Origin: Casp-Chloro-G3 sp002816715
GTDB lineage: Bacteria > Chloroflexota > Dehalococcoidia > Lucifugimonadales > UBA3495
Direction of reading: 5' to 3'
Length of the DNA stretch: 14,894 nucleotides
Assembly (NCBI GenBank): GCA_027623815.1
Contig: JAQBUV010000061.1
Location: forward strand, 1-14,894
The notes under the pieces are model-generated. The model was given only the letters and a program-made list of their open reading frames with translations, was not told the origin of the DNA and ran no database searches. Shown piece after piece: positions 1 to 6,121 of the stretch (positions are counted from its first letter, which is position 1; every line of letters starts with the position of its first letter). Position numbers and translations under genes: made by a program.

Positions 1-1
1 T

Positions 2-106
2 CCTATATTTCCCTATATTTCCCTCATTCTAGGAGCGGGACTCTATCTTAACCACCTGTCCGATTTTTGGGGTCCACCTCATAGAGCAGGCAACTGGCCT
101 GATTGA
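2..106 (+). other. Possible frame-shifted membrane-anchor segment at the window edge
   Basis: This frame is open from the window edge to a TGA at 104-106. It reads as a hydrophobic stretch (about PYISLILGAGLYLNHL) followed by FWGPPHR, which looks like a single membrane anchor. The frame of the dioxygenase gene is open from position 33 and, before its ATG at 138, encodes GLIEQQQFREAISLM, a good first TPR helix, yet it holds no ATG, GTG or TTG between 33 and 138. The simplest reading is that anchor and TPR once formed one N-terminus now split between two frames, by a real indel or a sequencing error somewhere between 33 and 104. No start codon for this segment lies in the window. This is an inference from composition only; a chance open frame of this length is possible. 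Confidence 0.3.
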
Positions 107-137
107 ACAGCAGCAGTTTCGGGAGGCAATCAGCCTG

Positions 138-2423
138 ATGGAGCCCCATTTAGCAGAAGATTCAGGCGGCGACCTGCACGCTCTGTTGGCGGTAGCCCAT
201 TACCACTCGGAGGAGTATGACCAAGCCGCGGAGTTCTTCCAGGCCGCGTTGCAGCGGTCTCCCAACAATGTAACCTGGCGGGAACTGCTTGGAGAGGCGA
301 AATCCAACGCCTTGGCGGAAGTCCAGGTGCCGGTGCCGGACATTTACTTCTTTGACCGAGAGCAACTGCTGGCCAGGCCCGGCGATGCCCACTTACCCCC
401 ACCACCGCCGCGGCGAGCCGGTCGAGGACTGGTGAGGAATGTGGCCGCTGCGGCCGGGAATCTGGTCGGACTGGTTGCCACCTTTGGGATGGCCGTGGCG
501 ATTCAATTTGTGGGTAGGGTCATTGGCTACCGCGACGAAGTGTGGACTAATTGGTACCGCAAGCGGTTCGTGGTCGGGATATTGACCCTGGCCTACCTGC
601 GGGAGCAGCTGAATAAGAACAACCTCAAGAACACTTATCCGCCCGGCTCACTGGTGGCCTTTCAGCCCGAGGGGCAATCTCCCCCAGTGGGGGTGACCCA
701 CTTCCGCACCGCCGACGGCAGTTGGAACAACCTTTCCGACCCCAAAGAGGGCGCCGCGCGCACCCGCTTCCCCCGCAATGTGGCCAACAACGTCATCGTT
801 CCAGAAACCGGCGACAGGCTGATGACCCCCAATCCACGGGAAGTTAGTCTGGCCTTCTTGACGCGGGGAGAGGAGATGAAGGAGGTGCCCTTCCTCAATC
901 TTATCGCTGCGGTGTGGATTAATTTCCAGAACCACGACTGGGTGCATCACGGCCAGAATATGATCAACGAGGTGCACGAGGTCCCCCTTCCGGCCAACGA
1001 CCCGGCGCGGGAGAAGTATCGGCAGAAGAGTATGTTCATCCCCAAGACCCAGCCCGACCCGACCCGGATGCCTGACCGAGACCAAACGCCGGTTACCTTC
1101 ATCAACGAGGTGACCCACTGGTGGGACGGCTCCCAAATCTACGGGAGCAACCAGGAGACAGTTGACCGTCTCCGCAGTCGGGTGGACGGCAAGCTCAAGC
1201 TCAATGAGGACGGGTCGTTGCCTCTGGGCAAGCACCGGGTTGAGGACACTGGATTCAACCGTAACTGGTGGGTGGGGCTGACCTTGCTTCACAACCTATT
1301 CGCCAGGGAGCACAACTCCATCTGCGACCATTTGAAGGGGGTTTATCCCGAATGGGACGATGACCGGCTGTTCAACGTCGCCCGCCTGATCAACGCGGCG
1401 ATCATGGCCAAGATTCACTCAGTTGAATGGACTCCAGCCATCCTGCCCAATCGGGTGCTGGATTCTGGGTTGAACTCCAACTGGTACGGTGCTTTGACCA
1501 ATCTCTTCCGTATTGGCCGCGACCGGCAAACCCTGGCGGATGTCAACGTGCGCAATCCAGAAATGGGCGGGATCGTCGGCAATTCGCTGGACCGGCACGG
1601 CGCACCCTACGGCCTCACCGAGGAGTTCACCGAGGTCTACCGGCTGCACTCCCTGCTGCCAGAACACATCAAGCTGCGCCGCGTTGATGGGAGCGTCCCA
1701 GATGGCGAGGTGCCTTTTGTGGAAACCCGTCAGGCCGGCTCGCCCAAGTTGACCAAAGAGTGGGGCGTGGGGAATCTGCTCTATTCCTTCGGTACCCAGC
1801 ACCCGGGCCAACTGGTGATGAACAACTATCCCAAGTTTATGCAGGAGTTGAGCGTCCCCGGCAACCCCCTCTTTGACATGGGAGTCGTGGACATTCTGCG
1901 GGCCCGGGAGCGGGGCGTGCCTAGATACAATGAGTTTCGTAGACAACTGGGCCTGAATCCCCTTCGCTCCTTTGAAGACTTGACCAGCGACCCGGAACAA
2001 GTCCGCAAGCTAAAAGAGGTCTACGGAAGCCGTCCCGAAGATGTGGAAAACCTGGACCTGTTAGTCGGCACCTTGGGCGAAGCGCATCGGCCCACCAACT
2101 TCGGATTCGGCGAGACTATGTTCCAGATTTTCATCCTCAACGCCAGCCGGAGACTGCAGGCGGACCGGTTTTACACCGACAGCTATAACGAGGAGACATA
2201 CACGCCGGAGGGGTTGCGGTGGATCGACCTGGCAGACCTCAAGACCGTCCTGCTGCGCAACTACCCGGAGTTGGCCAAAACCGGCTTGGCCAACGTCAAG
2301 AACGCCTTTGAGCCCTGGGACACCGAAGATCTGCTAGACGAGAATCGGCACCCGCTGCGCGCCTATGACCGGTCGCTTCGTCCGAACCCTTGGCAGGGTG
2401 ATGTCGCCCGGGGGCGTGGTTAG
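138..2423 (+). CDS. TPR / fatty-acid alpha-dioxygenase (PIOX/COX-like heme peroxidase superfamily) fusion
   Basis: This is a predicted heme dioxygenase that adds O2 to C2 of free fatty acids to give 2-hydroperoxy acids. From about residue 135 to 725 it follows plant alpha-dioxygenase motif by motif: NHDW with distal His266, WWDGSQIYGSN (328-338), KIHSVEWT (425-432), VYRLHSLLP (500-508), VPRYNEFRR (594-602) and SRRLQADRF (670-678). Tyr501 lies three residues before proximal His504, the spacing of the catalytic Tyr/His pair in cyclooxygenases. His427, Thr432 and Arg672 match the residues that hold the substrate carboxylate in the plant enzymes. The N-terminal 135 residues are extra: a TPR-like helical pair (about 11-45), a Pro-rich linker (87-91) and a hydrophobic patch (101-128), suggesting membrane association. 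ATG 138 has GGGAGG 11 bases upstream, but TPR-like sequence continues upstream in frame, so the true N-terminus is uncertain. The family call is very strong; the exact substrate is inferred. Confidence 0.93.
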   Translation: MEPHLAEDSGGDLHALLAVAHYHSEEYDQAAEFFQAALQRSPNNVTWRELLGEAKSNALAEVQVPVPDIYFFDREQLLARPGDAHLPPPPPRRAGRGLVRNVAAAAGNLVGLVATFGMAVAIQFVGRVIGYRDEVWTNWYRKRFVVGILTLAYLREQLNKNNLKNTYPPGSLVAFQPEGQSPPVGVTHFRTADGSWNNLSDPKEGAARTRFPRNVANNVIVPETGDRLMTPNPREVSLAFLTRGEEMKEVPFLNLIAAVWINFQNHDWVHHGQNMINEVHEVPLPANDPAREKYRQKSMFIPKTQPDPTRMPDRDQTPVTFINEVTHWWDGSQIYGSNQETVDRLRSRVDGKLKLNEDGSLPLGKHRVEDTGFNRNWWVGLTLLHNLFAREHNSICDHLKGVYPEWDDDRLFNVARLINAAIMAKIHSVEWTPAILPNRVLDSGLNSNWYGALTNLFRIGRDRQTLADVNVRNPEMGGIVGNSLDRHGAPYGLTEEFTEVYRLHSLLPEHIKLRRVDGSVPDGEVPFVETRQAGSPKLTKEWGVGNLLYSFGTQHPGQLVMNNYPKFMQELSVPGNPLFDMGVVDILRARERGVPRYNEFRRQLGLNPLRSFEDLTSDPEQVRKLKEVYGSRPEDVENLDLLVGTLGEAHRPTNFGFGETMFQIFILNASRRLQADRFYTDSYNEETYTPEGLRWIDLADLKTVLLRNYPELAKTGLANVKNAFEPWDTEDLLDENRHPLRAYDRSLRPNPWQGDVARGRG

Positions 2424-2434
2424 TCGGGAAGCCC

Positions 2435-2479
2435 GCAGAATCAGTATCGCTTTCAGTGTAGATTCCGTGTAGATTCTGC
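2435..2479. promoter_or_regulatory. Direct and inverted repeats between dioxygenase and lipase genes
   Basis: Two copies of GTGTAGATTC lie at 2456-2465 and 2467-2476, a period of 11 bases or about one helical turn. They sit inside an 8-base inverted repeat, GCAGAATC (2435-2442) and GATTCTGC (2472-2479). A weak TAATAT (2496-2501) lies between this block and the lipase start. The arrangement could be an operator for the lipase gene or a weak hairpin after the dioxygenase gene. There is no T-run, so it is not a clear terminator. Only the repeats themselves are certain. Confidence 0.3.
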
Positions 2480-2535
2480 CTTGGTTGTGGTTTTGTAATA
2501 TCTGGTACTGAGTAGGTTTGAAGGGATGGATGATC

Positions 2536-3687
2536 ATGATAGACGGCCAGTATCAAGTATTCAGTAAGCCCAACTTGTTGACGGTTCCGACCAAGCGCGC
2601 CGCATGGTCGGATCGGACCGCACTTCTGATGGCAGAAATGTCAAAGCTCGCCTATAACAAGTTTGAGATTGACACCGATGGCAGGGTAATGACCCAGGAC
2701 AATCTCAACCGGGTATCGGATCGTTTACTCGGTGGCAAGGACGGGCCTGGGGAGTCTGGGCAGGCGCAACATGACCCACAAGAGGACCCAATTCTGCCTG
2801 AAGGGGCGATATCACTTCGGGACAACCTGGCCAGGGCCGGCTTCCAACTCGCGGGACTGTTCAGTAATCAGCCAGCCGATACGCAAGCGTTCCTGGCGAT
2901 TTCCATGCCAATTACCCCCCCAACCTCAAATCGTGGAGAAGAAACGGAGGCGGACTCCCAATCCGAGGTGCGGCCGTTTGGAGACGAAGCAGTCGCCGTG
3001 CTGTGCTTCAGGGGAACTGATTCCATCAGAGACTGGCTCAGCAACATCCAGGCAGTACAAAGGAATGTCGAAGGGGCCGAGGTCCACTCGGGATTCCAAG
3101 CGGCGTTCGATGCCGTTAGACCGGCGATTCAGGAAAAGCTAATACCCCTGCTAGCGGCGGGCCGGACGCTTTACGTCACCGGACACAGCCTGGGTGGGGC
3201 GCTGGCGCTGATTGCGACTCGAGAGATGGGATCAGACTCGTTCGGAGCTTGCTACACCTTCGGTTCCCCCAGAGTTGGCCGGTTCGAGTTCGCCCGATTC
3301 ATCAAAACGCCGATCTACCGGGTGGTTAACGCCAATGACCTTGTCCCACGAGTTCCTCCAGCTTATGTTCCGATGATTCTGCTACTGATTGCGCGGGCCT
3401 TGAACGTCCCCGCCCTTGGGCTTCTCCGAGGAATAATGCAAAAGGTCAACGGCTACGTGCATTACGGCGACCTGCGCTTTCTACGGCGGACAAGAACCCC
3501 CGACTATAGCGATCTTCGAGTCATTTCCAATCCTAGCGTAATCTACCGATCTATCTGGTTCTTGTCAGGATTTCTCGCCGACAGGCGATCCCCCATCAGT
3601 AATCACGACATCAACCTTTACTGCGCCAAGCTAGCGGCCTATGCGGAAAGTCGAAACCGCCGTCCCGGGGATAAACCCAACCAATAA
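2536..3687 (+). CDS. Class 3 lipase (alpha/beta hydrolase)
   Basis: This is a predicted triacylglycerol or phospholipid lipase that releases free fatty acids. Numbered from ATG 2536 (383 aa), it has the class 3 oxyanion-strand motif FRGT (158-161), the nucleophile elbow GHSLGG with Ser218 (216-221), FGSPRVG (243-249) and NDLVPRVPP with the likely acid Asp268. The triad histidine is most likely His357 in NHDINLYCAKL; His309 in YVHYGDLRF is the alternative. A hydrophobic stretch at about 277-302 could be a lid or interface helix. Residues 60-145 are polar and poorly conserved in look. No signal peptide is visible. AAGGGA ends nine bases before ATG 2536; an in-frame ATG (2530) and TTG (2518) just upstream are other possible starts. 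It follows the alpha-dioxygenase gene on the same strand after a gap of about 110 bases, so it could supply that enzyme with fatty acids (inference). Confidence 0.9.
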   Translation: MIDGQYQVFSKPNLLTVPTKRAAWSDRTALLMAEMSKLAYNKFEIDTDGRVMTQDNLNRVSDRLLGGKDGPGESGQAQHDPQEDPILPEGAISLRDNLARAGFQLAGLFSNQPADTQAFLAISMPITPPTSNRGEETEADSQSEVRPFGDEAVAVLCFRGTDSIRDWLSNIQAVQRNVEGAEVHSGFQAAFDAVRPAIQEKLIPLLAAGRTLYVTGHSLGGALALIATREMGSDSFGACYTFGSPRVGRFEFARFIKTPIYRVVNANDLVPRVPPAYVPMILLLIARALNVPALGLLRGIMQKVNGYVHYGDLRFLRRTRTPDYSDLRVISNPSVIYRSIWFLSGFLADRRSPISNHDINLYCAKLAAYAESRNRRPGDKPNQ

Positions 3688-3863
3688 AGATTCAAACCGG
3701 TGAGCTTGCAGCGTCAGCCAAAACACTAGACCGCAAATCAGCGGCTGCCCCGCCTGCTAGGGCCTCTCGACGTGGTTGAGCCGACATGCCCTTCCTCGTT
3801 TCCCTCGTCCTCTTCTGACTGAGAGCCTATCTCTAAACCGATTCTGTCAGCTATCGCCGTAAA

Positions 3864-3932
3864 CCGCTCGTGGTGCGCCTGTCGAACCACAACGAGCGGC
3901 CAGATTGCTATCCTTCGACAGGCTCAGGATGA
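3864..3932. repeat. REP-like palindromic repeat in the 3688-4103 gap
   Basis: Nested inverted repeats are visible: CCGCTCGT (3864-3871) pairs with ACGAGCGG (3892-3899), and CCTGTCGAA (3878-3886) pairs with TTCGACAGG (3914-3922). The second arm continues as CCTTCGACAGGCTCAGGATG (3912-3931). From general knowledge this is the core of a repeat found many times between genes in diverse bacterial genomes. The rest of the gap between the lipase stop and the lipoprotein gene has no convincing gene. It holds a TTGACG at 3990-3995 without a matching -10 box. Confidence 0.6.
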
Positions 3933-4103
3933 TCGCGCTTGATTTATGGCTTCGGCAAAGCGAATTGGTATAAGCCGAATCTAAGCAGGTTGACGCCCTC
4001 CGGGTGCGGCTTTGTTGTTAGAAACATCTTGGAGTAACCTATATTCAGGCTAGATTGTTTGATCCGGGAAATCCAGGATGAGTGTTCGTCCGATGGTGGC
4101 GTA

Positions 4104-5102
4104 TTGAAATTGGATATATTCGGGGCTCGGCCCGTTGCGGTTGTCTTTTTGGGCAGCCTCATCGCTTTATTGTCTGTCGGATGTCAGTCGGGACCAACCA
4201 ACTTGGGCCAAGACAACTCAGCGCCAACCAACACCTCAGACCTGAGTCCCCTGGCGGTCACCGTTCACGAATTTGTTGACCAGCGGCCCGACAACGACCG
4301 ATTTTTGGCTTCGGTCACCTTTACCAATTCATCCAGCCCAATACTCCAGACCCTCAAATTCGAACAGCTATCCTGCCTTCTGGAAGATTCCCAAAGCAAT
4401 GTTATCGGCTATAAGAATTGTGGCACCGGGGGTTTGTTGCCCAAGCAATCCCTTGACCTGCAACTAGACATTCAGACGTTAAGTGATGCTCCAGCCCAAC
4501 GGTTCATAGTCTTGGATGGAGATTCCTGGGAAACTCTGGCCACATTCGATGTAAATGCCGGTACCGCTTTGTCCCAACTCGCCATTGACGCCGAAGCCAT
4601 TTACGCCTCTGAAAGCTACCACGGGCAAAGATTTGTATCAGCCTTAGCCTGGAGTCAAAAACTTGAGGAATGGGAAGCAATTCGTCCCGACTTCCCCGGT
4701 CCGTTAGCCAGCATCAGCGGCGTAATCGCTGCTTCCAGATTGTCCAAACAGGTAAACCAAGGCCGAGAAATCCGCAACGACAAATGGAAGCATTGCATCA
4801 TGGGTGCTGAGATAGCGGCCATTACCAGCGTTAAAACGGCCATATACGCCGCCTGGATCAAGGAACATGAGGATCTGACCGATGGTATAAAAAGCACCAG
4901 CTTTGACGAAATCGACTACCAGGCCACCGTGGACGGGGCCAATCAGGCGGAAAATCTGACCTCCCGTCCCTCTTTCGGGTTTGGTGATGGTTCATCTGGA
5001 ACGGGTGGTCTGGGATTTGCGTGTTCAGGATGCGCTCAGGTGTGCGACCAGCGGTGGAGTGATCGGTTCAAGCCTTGGGATGGTACACTGCCGTCCTTGT
5101 GA
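4104..5102 (+). CDS. Unrecognised secreted lipoprotein with FxLYD-like domain
   Basis: I do not recognise a specific family for the whole protein. From TTG 4104 (332 aa) it begins MKLDIFGARP, then a hydrophobic core (about 11-25) ending LLSVGC, a plausible lipobox with lipidated Cys27. A Ser/Thr/Asn-rich linker follows. Residues of about 45-130 look like a beta-sandwich of the FxLYD type often found in bacterial lipoproteins (FLASVTFTNSSS, then a Cys pair and LLPKQSLDLQLDI). The second half contains KWKHCIMGAEIA and DYQATVDGANQA, which recall a poorly described family with a KHC motif, and ends in a Cys-rich tail (CSGC, VC). It probably sits on the outer face of the membrane. TTG 4059 gives a longer form, but that adds a polar stretch before the signal peptide. 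It stands alone and converges with the pYEATS gene; the 234 bases between them show no gene or good terminator. Confidence 0.72.
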   Translation: MKLDIFGARPVAVVFLGSLIALLSVGCQSGPTNLGQDNSAPTNTSDLSPLAVTVHEFVDQRPDNDRFLASVTFTNSSSPILQTLKFEQLSCLLEDSQSNVIGYKNCGTGGLLPKQSLDLQLDIQTLSDAPAQRFIVLDGDSWETLATFDVNAGTALSQLAIDAEAIYASESYHGQRFVSALAWSQKLEEWEAIRPDFPGPLASISGVIAASRLSKQVNQGREIRNDKWKHCIMGAEIAAITSVKTAIYAAWIKEHEDLTDGIKSTSFDEIDYQATVDGANQAENLTSRPSFGFGDGSSGTGGLGFACSGCAQVCDQRWSDRFKPWDGTLPSL

Positions 5103-5336
5103 ACACCAAGAACCAATTTCAGCGGGTTACAGGGTTTAACCGCAAAACGGTTTCATTTGAAACGGGGTCTATATACAAGCGGAACAGCAACATCCTAGAG
5201 TTTCATGGGCTTTACTTCGTAGCCAACACCACTTTATCTAGGGAATACAGGTTGATATGAGAGGCAATCTGAACATCTGGACTCAGGATTGGCCTCCATG
5301 TATAACGCTGGATGGACCCGTAGGATTACGTTCAAA

Positions 5337-5651
5337 CTAAGGTGCGGTGCTCCAGCGGATAAAGCCTTCAATATTTTCGGGTGGTTTATCTTTTTTCACT
5401 ATCTTGGCTTTGGCTGTGAAGAACCCGTATGACCAGATTATGATTTCAAATTGCGTGGCCCGATTTGACGATACCCTTTGCCGGTTCCGGAAAGTGGGAT
5501 GCAATTCATACTGGACTGAATCGACTTGATCCAGTTCTTCGGGACTATCCGCATCAAGGAAAATACGTACGGAGTAATGTTTTTTACCACCTTCACGGAA
5601 AGGTTTTGACTCAATTCCACGGATCCGTTCACTTTTGATGCGAAAAGCCAT
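5337..5651 (-). CDS. Prokaryotic YEATS (pYEATS) domain protein
   Basis: The 104-residue protein is essentially one pYEATS domain. Visible hallmarks are HYSVRIFLDA (25-34), ELDQVDSVQYELHPTF (39-54), which is the canonical D-x-V-x-Y-x-LHPTF block, and FEIIIWSYGFFTAKAKIVKKD (68-88), the W-x-Y-G-F strand. LHPTF aligns with the LHESF segment that forms the acyl-lysine pocket of AF9-type eukaryotic YEATS domains, and the W/Y/F cluster aligns with the opposite aromatic wall (family knowledge, from memory). pYEATS domains have been described by comparative genomics as parts of prokaryotic conflict/immune systems, often next to membrane or effector proteins. Its ATG overlaps the stop of the upstream two-TM gene by one base (TGATG), implying translational coupling. 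The ligand is unknown; recognition of a modified peptide or another small ligand is inference. There is no signal peptide, so it is probably cytoplasmic or bound to its membrane partner. Confidence 0.85.
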   Translation of the reverse strand: MAFRIKSERIRGIESKPFREGGKKHYSVRIFLDADSPEELDQVDSVQYELHPTFRNRQRVSSNRATQFEIIIWSYGFFTAKAKIVKKDKPPENIEGFIRWSTAP

Positions 5652-6073
5652 CAGTTATGCTCCGAATCCTCATATTCGTCGGGGTCAATCAGGCCGGATT
5701 CCCCTCCAAGAGGCTCACCGTATGTTGGAGCTTCCTCCTCCAACAGTCTGCGGCGTTCTTCCCTTTCACTTTGAAGTTCCTTCTCGGCAGCTAGCGCGCG
5801 TTCCTCTGCCTGCCGGGTATTGGCCTCTGCCTCTTGGATGCCTCGACTGCCAAAGTAATATCCAATTACCGTAGACAAGGCACCGCCCAAAATCAGAAAT
5901 CCGCTTTTGAGCAACTCGAACCAGGTTCCGGAGGCTAACCCGAGTAATTCCAGCACGGCGGCGAAAATACCAATGCCCAGCAGCCCGCTGCCATAAACTC
6001 CGATCAGGGCATAGGCAATATGCTTGGCGGTACGGCCGGTTGGAGTTTCTCTAGCACTTTGATTGGCAGCCAT
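5651..6073 (-). CDS. Two-TM membrane protein with coiled coil and acidic tail, partner of pYEATS
   Basis: I recognise no named family. The 140-residue protein has a polar N-terminus, a first hydrophobic segment (about 19-47) and a second (about 53-74), with YYFGSRG at the membrane exit. An Ala/Glu/Arg-rich coiled coil follows (about 78-115: AEANTRQAEERALAAEKEL and on), then a Pro/Gly linker and a strongly acidic tail (DPDEYEDSEHN). The form is that of a small membrane scaffold or pore-like subunit whose cytoplasmic coiled coil could oligomerise. ATG 6073 is preceded by AGAGGT about eight bases upstream. It is co-directional with gcvPB (48 bases upstream) and overlaps the pYEATS gene by one base, so the pYEATS protein is its most likely partner. 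Role as effector or receptor is inference. Confidence 0.82.
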   Translation of the reverse strand: MAANQSARETPTGRTAKHIAYALIGVYGSGLLGIGIFAAVLELLGLASGTWFELLKSGFLILGGALSTVIGYYFGSRGIQEAEANTRQAEERALAAEKELQSEREERRRLLEEEAPTYGEPLGGESGLIDPDEYEDSEHN

Positions 6074-6121
6074 TGTAACTACCTCTGGGATGATTCAGGG
6101 GTTGAGGCTGACTGACAAACG

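Noticed and set aside
1..24. Short tandem repeat CCCTATATTT at the window edge
   Set aside because: Only about two copies, cut by the window start; too short to call a repeat locus.
648..1292. Long open frame on the minus strand inside the dioxygenase gene (214 codons)
   Set aside because: It is antisense to a strongly conserved coding region, has no family resemblance, and reflects the codon bias of the plus-strand gene.
5140..5175. Hairpin GTTTC-ATTT-GAAAC between the converging lipoprotein and pYEATS genes as a terminator
   Set aside because: The stem is only five base pairs and has no clear T-run on either strand.
5075..5260. 61-codon open frame after the lipoprotein gene
   Set aside because: It overlaps the lipoprotein 3' end, has no ribosome site and no recognisable protein character.
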